In this document: positions 1 through 5,612 of the stretch, piece after piece
How positions within the stretch are numbered: position 1 is the stretch's first letter
How the letters are laid out: every line of letters begins with the position of its first letter
Program-made: the position numbers and the translations under genes
NCBI GenBank assembly: GCA_009778265.1
Contig: WRKA01000124.1
Coordinates: forward strand, 1 to 5,612
Direction: 5' to 3'
Length of the DNA: 5,612 bases
Source of the DNA: Methanomassiliicoccaceae archaeon
GTDB taxonomy: Archaea > Thermoplasmatota > Thermoplasmata > Methanomassiliicoccales > Methanomethylophilaceae
The notes under the pieces: model-generated
What the model saw: the letters and a program-made list of their open reading frames with translations, nothing else
Databases searched by the model: none
What the model was told of the DNA's origin: nothing

Positions 1-780
1 GATCCAGTCCTCAAGCGCGTCGAAACCGATCGGTGCTCCCATGTCCGATCCGACGGACGGGACACCGAGATTCTTTTCGTACCACTTCGCCACTTCCGAA
101 CCGAAGTCCCGGTGCACCATGACGTTCATCGCCGCCTTTCCCGAATCTCTGATATCCGCAACGGAACATCCCGCCCCTATTGCCGTGTTGACCTTGATAC
201 CGCACATCTCCAGAAGATGCGTAAGGTCGCTGATACTGTCCTCCCATCCCAGATGCCATATCGACATACCGATCAGATTTACTCCTTCTCTTTTCTCACA
301 TCTTTTCGGAGATACCGTATCGAGCACTTTGACGAACGCGTTCTGAAATCCCGTGCCCACCGGCACCGAAGGAGAAGGGCTTTCCAGTCTTACGACCAGA
401 CCCTTCTCGTTCTTCAGGGACAACCTTTCCCCTATGAGCGAAGCGCCGGGAGAATTGATCAGTCCGACGATGTTCGGCTCCGCTTTCATCACCGCTTCGT
501 AAGCCCTTTCGGGTTTGTCGCCCGCCCCCATGATATAATCCTTGCCGTCCATGTATGTGCACGGAACCCTGGGCTGACTGAAGAAGAACTCCCTGTAATA
601 CCTGAACGCGTTATACTTCTGATCTCCCAGTCCCCGATCGGTAAAAGCCGCCTCGGATGACGACGACGGATAATACTTACATCCGGTCGGGCCGTTGATC
701 AGGGTCATCGAATCCCTTATCCCTTCTATCGCAAGTATGGAACCTAACATCCCCTCCGGTCTGTCGTATTCAAATGACAT
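1..780 (-). CDS. NifK-like nitrogenase component 1 subunit, downstream cassette (C-terminus off the left edge)
   Basis: The first 260 residues of a component 1 (Oxidored_nitro family) subunit are visible, read leftward from ATG at 780 with no stop before the edge. It probably pairs with the D-like domain of the gene it overlaps, forming the catalytic heterodimer of a cytoplasmic reductase. It starts [10 protein letters not shown]; the INGPTGCK motif (Cys34) matches the NifK Cys95 P-cluster region. RVPCTYMD (Cys74) resembles the NifK stretch around its non-ligand Cys115. The position of NifK Cys153 is Pro111 ([11 protein letters not shown]), and the NifK Cys70 position falls in DRPEG, so two of three NifK P-cluster ligands are missing. 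[21 protein letters not shown] (Cys205) and [13 protein letters not shown] follow the usual NifK/NifN/BchB domain order. Against the full-length paralogue at 2997-4271 it aligns without a gap, with 161 of 260 residues identical by hand count. About 165 residues should lie outside the window. The start is supported by a GGAGG four bases upstream and by the matching start of the paralogue. The exact reaction is unknown. Confidence 0.93.
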   Translation of the reverse strand, partial: MSFEYDRPEGMLGSILAIEGIRDSMTLINGPTGCKYYPSSSSEAAFTDRGLGDQKYNAFRYYREFFFSQPRVPCTYMDGKDYIMGAGDKPERAYEAVMKAEPNIVGLINSPGASLIGERLSLKNEKGLVVRLESPSPSVPVGTGFQNAFVKVLDTVSPKRCEKREGVNLIGMSIWHLGWEDSISDLTHLLEMCGIKVNTAIGAGCSVADIRDSGKAAMNVMVHRDFGSEVAKWYEKNLGVPSVGSDMGAPIGFDALEDWI

Positions 781-2917
781 CTTTCCTCCATCCTTCTGTC
801 CTCGGTGCTTTGAGCATCCTTTTCCATGTTCCCGCAAATATCGGACCGGCCATCGGTCCGACGTCCGGAACGAGAGGAATGAAACACGTTTCCGTTCCTT
901 CGTTCACATCCATCGGATACGACGATATCAGAAGGTCCGGTCTGCGGTCACGGACGTCGTCCGCTATTTCGTTTATCTTCTCGATCGGGACCGATTCGAC
1001 CGGATAACGGACATCGAGATCGTAATCCTTGGAATGGTCCAGGATATCGACGACGACGCAACGCATCACATCAACACCGGCGCCTATCGCCGTTTCCATG
1101 ATCCAGCATACGTCCATATGCGTTCCTACGATGTATGCGGTCCTTCCTTTCAGATCCTCTTTCAACGAATTCAGACGCTCTTCGAACTCGTTCCTGAACT
1201 CTCTGATGATGTCCTCGGCCTTTTCCTCTTCCCGGAAGTGCTTTCCTATCTCTCTTATCCACAATTCCGTTTCGACCATTCCGGGTCTGATGTAATTCTT
1301 TGCGAACGCCGATCCGAATTCATCCTTCATGAAATCCCTGACCATCAGCGCGAAACGGTCGGGGGTTATAAGTACGCTCAATTCCGCGTTCGGGATGTTC
1401 CGTATCTCATCCACGGAGGCGTCCCCGACGCAGTTGCAGTTGACCTTCACATCCATTCTTTTAAGGACCGAGTTGACGAATGCAAGATTTGTTGTCGTAT
1501 TTGTTGCGAGTGTTTTCACACCCACGACGTTAACGGATCTCTCTTTCCTCCCTTTTTTAGAAAGCGATCTCATCAGACCGAGCGAAGCGTCGATCACCCC
1601 CTGCATGAAATCCCCGTTTATGTTGCCGTCCTCGATCAGCGGTATTATTGTGACAGAGGGACGATCCTTTTTGATACGGTCGATCATTCCGTCTATGTCC
1701 TCGCCTATCACTCCGGAGGGACATGATGTTATCAATGCGATAACATCGTTCCCCTCTTCTATCGCATCCCTCATGTTCCTTTCCAGCGAGGCTATCGAAC
1801 CGAATATCATATCGCGGTCGTTCATATCGCTGCATCTCACGTTGGGAGATACGAACATTGCCACCGGTTCTTTCCCGTCGTGGTACGTCCGTCTTACCGA
1901 ATTAGCGGGTATCTGAATTGAATAATGGGCGCAGCTCCTGGGCGAATGCATCACCGTCGCCATCCCCTTTATCGATAACGATACCACCGAAGCACCGGTG
2001 AACGCGCATCCGTGCAGCGTCTCGTTCCTATGAACGTTACGGGACATGTACCTTTTCGCCGGAGCCTGCTTTTTCACGAATACATCCTTTTTTGTTGCTG
2101 CCTTTTTCATAACGGAACGTTCCAGAACCACGTTCTCCAATTCCGCTTCCGAGAGGAATTTTGCCGTGTAACGTTTCCCTTCGACGACCTTCTCCGCTAA
2201 ACTGGAGAACTTTTTCGCAATATCGGAATCCGGGAACGCTTCCACAACCGTCTTTCCCAACTGTTCCGCCTCCAGGAACATCTTCGAACGCGCGAATTCC
2301 GCTATTATCGGTATTCCCACGGCGTCGGAGAATCTTTTCACTCGTTCTATCTCTTCGTCATCGCCGCGGCTGTTGAATATTATCCCTCCTATGCGGTCCG
2401 GATTGTAATTTGCCGTCCCCCGTAATATGTTGTTCGCCGCGTATATCGACATGAACTCTCCCGACGTCACCACATATACGATATCCGCATAATTGTTCCT
2501 CAGCGGTACCGCGAACCCTCCGCAAACAACATCGCCGAGTACGTCGTATAACACAATATCCAATTCTACGTCGTTCATACCGAGATCGTCGAGAAGTTCG
2601 AACGCCGATATTATCCCTCGTCCGGCGCATCCGATACCGGGTTCGGGGCCTCCGGCCTCGACGCATATGCACCCTTTGTATCCGAACTCGGCGATGTCCT
2701 CAAGTTTACGTTCATCTTCTTTTGTGTTACGCAGGTACTCCAGAACAGTCCTTTGTTCCTTTTCCGATGTAAGAAGTCTCGTTGAATCATGTTTGGGATC
2801 GCAGCCGATCTGCATCACCCTCTTCCCTTTTTCGGAAAGCGATGCTGTCAGATTTGAAGAGATCGTCGATTTTCCGATCCCTCCCTTTCCATAAACGGCT
2901 ATTCTTCTCACGGTCAC
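770..2917 (-). CDS. NifH-NifD-like fusion: Fe protein joined to a component 1 subunit
   Basis: One uninterrupted 715-residue frame joins an ATP-dependent Fe protein to a component 1 subunit. Residues 1 to about 265 are NifH-like: P-loop GKGGIGKST (10-18), switch [11 protein letters not shown] (38-47), GIGCAGRG with Cys97 and Arg100, and switch [13 protein letters not shown] with Cys132. The two cysteines are those that bridge a [4Fe-4S] cluster between Fe-protein protomers. A Lys/Ala-rich linker follows (about 265-301). Residues 302-715 are NifD-like: HGCAF (Cys304), SCAHY (Cys329), VRCSDMND (Cys362) and [12 protein letters not shown] (Cys399); Cys304, 329 and 399 match NifD Cys62, 88 and 154. 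The NifD Cys275 and His442 positions are not Cys/His, while Cys494-x-Cys496, Cys620 and Cys678 are shared with the upstream paralogue. This argues against FeMo-cofactor and N2 fixation; a reductase for another substrate is inferred. GTG at 2917 is chosen because it fits the promoter. GTG at 2911 would give [11 protein letters not shown], closer to typical NifH starts, and is a real alternative. The 3' end overlaps the K-like gene by 11 bases. Confidence 0.95.
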   Translation of the reverse strand: MTVRRIAVYGKGGIGKSTISSNLTASLSEKGKRVMQIGCDPKHDSTRLLTSEKEQRTVLEYLRNTKEDERKLEDIAEFGYKGCICVEAGGPEPGIGCAGRGIISAFELLDDLGMNDVELDIVLYDVLGDVVCGGFAVPLRNNYADIVYVVTSGEFMSIYAANNILRGTANYNPDRIGGIIFNSRGDDEEIERVKRFSDAVGIPIIAEFARSKMFLEAEQLGKTVVEAFPDSDIAKKFSSLAEKVVEGKRYTAKFLSEAELENVVLERSVMKKAATKKDVFVKKQAPAKRYMSRNVHRNETLHGCAFTGASVVSLSIKGMATVMHSPRSCAHYSIQIPANSVRRTYHDGKEPVAMFVSPNVRCSDMNDRDMIFGSIASLERNMRDAIEEGNDVIALITSCPSGVIGEDIDGMIDRIKKDRPSVTIIPLIEDGNINGDFMQGVIDASLGLMRSLSKKGRKERSVNVVGVKTLATNTTTNLAFVNSVLKRMDVKVNCNCVGDASVDEIRNIPNAELSVLITPDRFALMVRDFMKDEFGSAFAKNYIRPGMVETELWIREIGKHFREEEKAEDIIREFRNEFEERLNSLKEDLKGRTAYIVGTHMDVCWIMETAIGAGVDVMRCVVVDILDHSKDYDLDVRYPVESVPIEKINEIADDVRDRRPDLLISSYPMDVNEGTETCFIPLVPDVGPMAGPIFAGTWKRMLKAPRTEGWRKDVI
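785..789 (-). promoter_or_regulatory. Shine-Dalgarno site for the downstream K-like gene
   Basis: The minus strand reads GGAGG, then AAAG, then ATG, giving a strong ribosome-binding site four bases before the start at 780. It lies inside the last codons of the H-D fusion gene, so the K-like subunit can be translated from the same message with its partner. It helps to fix the K-like start at 780. Confidence 0.75.
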
Positions 2918-2940
2918 ATGAGACGGTACACGGCCAATGC

Positions 2941-2954
2941 ATATAATTATTTGG
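2941..2954 (-). promoter_or_regulatory. Archaeal-type BRE/TATA promoter of the H-D fusion gene
   Basis: The minus strand reads CCAAATAATTATAT, a purine/A-rich BRE-like stretch running into a TATA-like AATTATAT (2941-2948). The TATA centre lies about 25-27 bases before 2918-2920, the spacing expected for an archaeal transcription start. This would place the start of the RNA at or just before the GTG at 2917, giving a leaderless message; no Shine-Dalgarno sequence is seen in front of this GTG. The promoter sits in the 79-base gap after the upstream cassette, so the second cassette can be transcribed on its own. No convincing terminator (hairpin or T-run) was found in the gap, so read-through from the upstream cassette is also possible. 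The element was recognised by eye only. Confidence 0.55.
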
Positions 2955-2967
2955 ATTATTCATCCAA
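2951..2967. promoter_or_regulatory. Perfect inverted repeat, candidate operator at the BRE
   Basis: TTGGAT and ATCCAA form a perfect 6-base inverted repeat around a 5-base spacer. The arm at 2951-2956 overlaps the BRE side of the promoter. A dimeric regulator bound here would be placed to block or to recruit TFB. It is not the GGAA-N6-TTCC form known for the methanogen nitrogen regulator NrpR, so no regulator is assigned. A 6-base palindrome in A/T-rich DNA can arise by chance; its position is the main argument for function. Confidence 0.4.
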
Positions 2968-2996
2968 CCATATTATCTGTGTCGCATCTTTCGGCA

Positions 2997-4271
2997 TCAG
3001 TCCGATCTTCTGATCACGTTCATCACACCGTCCAGAAGACGCATCGTTCCTCCGAGCCCGAGCACCGGACGTTCCTTTAACGGAACGATGATACGCGAAG
3101 GGCGCACCATATCATGGCCGCCGGTAATGATACCGCGGTATTCCGCCGACGCAATACTGCCGCCGTCCCCGATCATGACATCCGCCGGGGTATCGAATAC
3201 ATCCTCCGAAATATCGAGGTCGTTCTCTTCGATGAATGTTCGTATCTCCTCGCGGAACGTTGTGTCGCTTCCGGTAAAAACGGACACGGGCAGCAATCCC
3301 AGATACGAATAGAGGAATCTCAGGACCGGATATGCGATGGGGCCGCTCGCGGCTATTGAGAACGTGCGTCCTATCGTTGGTTTATGAACGGTGTACAATG
3401 AAAGGAGAACTTTTGCCGAACGCGTTCTCTGCTCTTTGATCCGCTTCATGGCTTTCGCCGGGTCTTTATTCAGGGATTTGCATATGCGCAATATCCAATC
3501 CTCGAGAGCTTCGAACCCTATCGGGGCGCCGTATCCCGATTCTACGTACGGGACATTCAATTCGCGCTCGTACCACTTCGCTATTTCCAGCCCCATATCC
3601 CTGTTCACGATCACGTTAAGCTCCGCTTTTCCGGAATCCTTCAGTTCCTGTACGGAACAGCCGGCGCCGACGGCCGTGTTCACACGTATACCGCAAAGCG
3701 ACAGCAGGTCTCTCAGATCCTTGATGCTGTCCTCCCATCCGAGGTCCCATACCGACATTCCGATAAGGTTCACGCCTTTCCGTTTAACTTTCTTCTTTAT
3801 CGAAATTGATCCAAGGATCTTTATCATCGTATCCTGGAAACCCACGCCTAAAGGAACTGACGGCTGCGGGCTCTCTATTCTTACGATGATCCCCTCTTCC
3901 TTCTTGAGGGATAACGTCTCGCCTATGAGTGAAGCACCGGGAGAATTGATCATACCGATAAGTTCCGGTCTTAAAGCGGCGACCTCTTCGAACACCTCGT
4001 CCAGTTTTCCGCACGTCCCCATGATATAATCGTCCGAGTCCATGTAGGTGCACGGAACTCTGGGCTGCGTGAAAAAGAATCTTCTGTAATACTTGAACGG
4101 CTCGTTCGTATACGCGTCCTTATCTCTGCACGGATAAGTGTGTTCGGAGAACCACGCCGGATATGATTTGCATCCGGTCGGACCGTTGATCACCGTTACC
4201 GCGTCGGATATCCCTTCGAACGCCAACGAGACACCGAGGATCCCTTCCGGTCTGTCGTATTCAGATGACAT
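2997..4271 (-). CDS. NifK-like nitrogenase component 1 subunit, upstream cassette (complete)
   Basis: This is a complete 424-residue component 1 subunit, probably the partner of the D-like protein whose gene it overlaps by 11 bases. It begins [18 protein letters not shown] (Cys34) corresponds to the NifK Cys95 region and RVPCTYMD (Cys74) to the NifK Cys115 region. [11 protein letters not shown] places Pro111 where NifK has Cys153, and the Cys70 ligand is also absent. The middle domain has NLIGMSVWDLGWEDS, CGIRVNTAVGAGCSV and GAPIGFEALEDWI. The C-terminal domain has ADVMIGDGG (a counterpart of the PDL-type stretch) and RPVLGLGGTMRLLDGVMNVI, resembling the end of NifK/NifN proteins. At 424 residues it is shorter than catalytic NifK (about 520) and near NifN or BchB size. 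It has no signal peptide or membrane segment, so it should be cytoplasmic. ATG at 4271 is chosen over an in-frame start at 4367, because the extra 32 residues are basic and lack family similarity, the paralogue starts at the same residue, and a G-rich site precedes it. The substrate is unknown. Confidence 0.95.
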   Translation of the reverse strand: MSSEYDRPEGILGVSLAFEGISDAVTVINGPTGCKSYPAWFSEHTYPCRDKDAYTNEPFKYYRRFFFTQPRVPCTYMDSDDYIMGTCGKLDEVFEEVAALRPELIGMINSPGASLIGETLSLKKEEGIIVRIESPQPSVPLGVGFQDTMIKILGSISIKKKVKRKGVNLIGMSVWDLGWEDSIKDLRDLLSLCGIRVNTAVGAGCSVQELKDSGKAELNVIVNRDMGLEIAKWYERELNVPYVESGYGAPIGFEALEDWILRICKSLNKDPAKAMKRIKEQRTRSAKVLLSLYTVHKPTIGRTFSIAASGPIAYPVLRFLYSYLGLLPVSVFTGSDTTFREEIRTFIEENDLDISEDVFDTPADVMIGDGGSIASAEYRGIITGGHDMVRPSRIIVPLKERPVLGLGGTMRLLDGVMNVIRRSD

Positions 4272-5612
4272 CTTCTTTCCACCCCTCTTTTGACGGTGTC
4301 CTGATCGTCCTTGACCACAATGACGCAAAATCCGGTCCCGCGAACGGCGTGGTGTCCGGATTGACATCGAGGAAACACGTCCTTATCTTCTCATCGATCG
4401 GATATGTAGATAACAGAAGATCGGGCATCCTTTCTCTGAGGTCGTTCTTTATCCATGCGTTCATTTCGGGATCCACCGGAATATACGGATCGAGTATCCT
4501 TTCCGTTCTGTCCTTCATTCTCTTCAAATTACTTTTGATCCCCGCGGGTATCATCTCTGTTCCGTAAACATTTTCGAGATCGTTCATTTCTGAACGGTCC
4601 GTTATATCGATAACGACACAGCGGACCACGTTCATCCCTGCGCCGACAGCCGTTTCCATAAGCCAGCCGATGTCCCTTTTCATTCCGACGATGTATATCT
4701 TTTTATTGATGAGACGGGGCCTTAACATCCCCAGGCGGTCCGCGTACTCCCGTCTCAGTTCACCGATCAGCCGTTCCGCTCTTTCTTCTTCGGAGAAATG
4801 TTCTCCCAATTCCCTTATCAGCAGTTCCGTTTCCATCATCCCGGGCCTTGCCGTGTTCGCCGTTGCTTTCAGACCGAATTCGTTCCTCAGAAGGTCCATC
4901 GTTTCCGTCGCTATGGTGTCAGGTGTCATAAGCACGCATAAGGACGCGTTGGGAATGTTTTGTATCTCGCTGACGGATGTGTTCCCGACGCACGTGCAAT
5001 TAACTTTAACGTTAAGTCTTTTCAGCACGGAACTCATGAACTCGATATTGCCGAGGGTGTTGATCCCGAATGTTTTCACGCCGACGAGATTGACGGAACG
5101 TTCTTTCTTCCCTTTTTCGGATAGTCCGCGGATAAGCCGGAGACATGCGTCGGTGGCTCCCTGCATGTAATCCCCTTTGATGTTGCCGTCCTCTATTATC
5201 GGTATAAGAGTCACATCCGTATGTTCTTTCGATATGCGTTCTATCATCCCTCCGATATCTTCTCCGATTATTCCGGAGGGACATGACGTAACGACGGCTA
5301 TCGTTCTGTTCCCGCCGCGGATCGTATCGCTGATCGCTGCTTCCAGCGAATCAACGGAACCGAATATCATATCCGGATCGTCCATCTCGCTGCATCTGAC
5401 GTTGGGTCTTGCGAACGGCCTTATCGGTATGTCACCGTTGGTGAACGAACGTCTCATCGCGTTCGTCACCATCTGCACCGCGTAATGCGCACAATCCCTG
5501 GGTGCGTGCAACACCGTCGCCAGACCGTCCACCGATAACGTGACGCACATAGTTCCCGCAAAGGCGCATCCGTGGACCACTTCTTTGTCGGACCTGCGTG
5601 ACCTGCCTCCCG
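4261..5612 (-). CDS. NifD-like nitrogenase component 1 subunit, upstream cassette (N-terminus off the right edge)
   Basis: The last 449 residues of a NifD-like subunit are visible; the frame is open to the right edge. A GTG at 5580 (next to VVHGCAF) is probably internal, because the frame continues upstream with a basic stretch, GGRSRRSDKE. In visible numbering, HGCAF (Cys15), DCAHY (Cys40) and TSCPSGIIGEDI (Cys110) match the three NifD P-cluster cysteines. VRCSEMDD (Cys73) and Cys205-x-Cys207 have exactly the spacing found in the H-D fusion. NifD Cys275 falls in VLMTPDTIATET and His442 in VNPDTTPFAG, so the cofactor ligands are absent. The last domain has IYIVGMKRDIGWLMETAVGAG and PDLLLSTYPID, as in the paralogue, but between them it is 25 residues longer. 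The basic stretch before the first cysteine resembles the linker of the fusion, so this protein may also carry an N-terminal NifH domain; that part is not visible. Its probable partner is the K-like protein encoded directly after it. The reaction is unknown. Confidence 0.93.
   Translation of the reverse strand, partial: GGRSRRSDKEVVHGCAFAGTMCVTLSVDGLATVLHAPRDCAHYAVQMVTNAMRRSFTNGDIPIRPFARPNVRCSEMDDPDMIFGSVDSLEAAISDTIRGGNRTIAVVTSCPSGIIGEDIGGMIERISKEHTDVTLIPIIEDGNIKGDYMQGATDACLRLIRGLSEKGKKERSVNLVGVKTFGINTLGNIEFMSSVLKRLNVKVNCTCVGNTSVSEIQNIPNASLCVLMTPDTIATETMDLLRNEFGLKATANTARPGMMETELLIRELGEHFSEEERAERLIGELRREYADRLGMLRPRLINKKIYIVGMKRDIGWLMETAVGAGMNVVRCVVIDITDRSEMNDLENVYGTEMIPAGIKSNLKRMKDRTERILDPYIPVDPEMNAWIKNDLRERMPDLLLSTYPIDEKIRTCFLDVNPDTTPFAGPDFASLWSRTIRTPSKEGWKEDVI
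4279..4287 (-). promoter_or_regulatory. Shine-Dalgarno-like site for the upstream K-like gene
   Basis: The minus strand reads GAGGGGTGG, ending seven bases before the ATG at 4271. It lies within the 3' end of the D-like gene. With the 11-base gene overlap it points to coupled translation of the two subunits, and it supports 4271 over the earlier in-frame start. Confidence 0.55.

Noticed and set aside
695..1726. Long open frame on the plus strand (343 codons)
   Set aside because: It lies antisense inside the well-supported H-D fusion and the start of the K-like gene, and its translation is rich in Arg, His and Ser with no recognisable motif.
2968..2996. Transcription terminator after the upstream K-like gene
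   Set aside because: No stable hairpin and no T-rich run on the transcribed strand could be found; only a short repeated GATGC is present.
4272..4367. A 32-residue N-terminal extension of the complete K-like protein
   Set aside because: The extension overlaps the D-like coding sequence by about 100 bases, is basic and low in complexity, and is not needed because ATG 4271 matches the paralogue start and has a G-rich site upstream.
5578..5580. GTG at 5580 as the true start of the upstream D-like gene
   Set aside because: The frame is open upstream to the edge, the GTG lies only two codons before HGCAF with no clear ribosome-binding site, and the paralogue has a linker here.
1..5612. A classical nifHDK nitrogen-fixation operon
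   Set aside because: The cofactor ligands Cys275 and His442 and an equivalent of His195 are not seen in the D-like subunits, two of three NifK P-cluster cysteines are missing, and no nifE, nifN or nifB is in the window.
770..5612. Coenzyme F430 biosynthesis genes (cfbC/cfbD)
   Set aside because: CfbD is a single NifD-like protein that acts without a NifK-like partner and CfbC is a separate Fe protein. Here every D-like gene is paired with a K-like gene and one is fused to NifH.
1..5612. Methylthio-alkane reductase (MarHDK)
   Set aside because: The gene order H, D, K is similar, but the known system has a separate Fe protein and I cannot see residues that would specify this substrate. It stays a possible relative, not a call.

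Overview
The window is wholly coding on the minus strand and holds four genes of the nitrogenase superfamily, read from right to left. They form two tandem, paralogous cassettes. Each cassette has a NifD-like component 1 subunit followed by a NifK-like subunit, and in both the NifK-like start codon overlaps the end of the NifD-like gene by the same 11 bases. The upstream cassette lies at 5612-2997; its D-like gene runs off the right edge. The downstream cassette lies at 2917-1; its K-like gene runs off the left edge. The second cassette's D-like domain is fused in one unbroken frame behind a complete NifH-like Fe protein, giving a 715-residue H-D polypeptide.

The proteins clearly have the component 1 fold, but they are unlikely to be a dinitrogen-fixing enzyme. 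The NifH domain keeps its P-loop, switches and both [4Fe-4S] cysteines. The D-like subunits keep the three P-cluster-type cysteines, but the positions that hold FeMo-cofactor in NifD (Cys275 and His442 in Azotobacter numbering) are not Cys or His. A conserved Cys-x-Cys pair and other cysteines shared by both paralogues lie near that site instead. The K-like subunits keep only one of the three NifK P-cluster cysteines. This resembles the reduced cluster set of the dark-operative (bacterio)chlorophyll(ide) reductases more than nitrogenase. The substrate cannot be read from the sequence.

The only intergenic gap (2918-2996) carries an archaeal-looking promoter: an A/T-rich TATA element about 25 bases before the GTG start, which suggests a leaderless transcript, and a perfect 6+5+6 inverted repeat against its upstream flank. 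This, together with roughly 50% G+C (by eye), NifH/NifD-type proteins and internal Shine-Dalgarno sites, suggests an archaeon, possibly a methanogen. That assignment is an inference and no lineage marker is present. No RNA genes, mobile elements or CRISPR arrays were seen.
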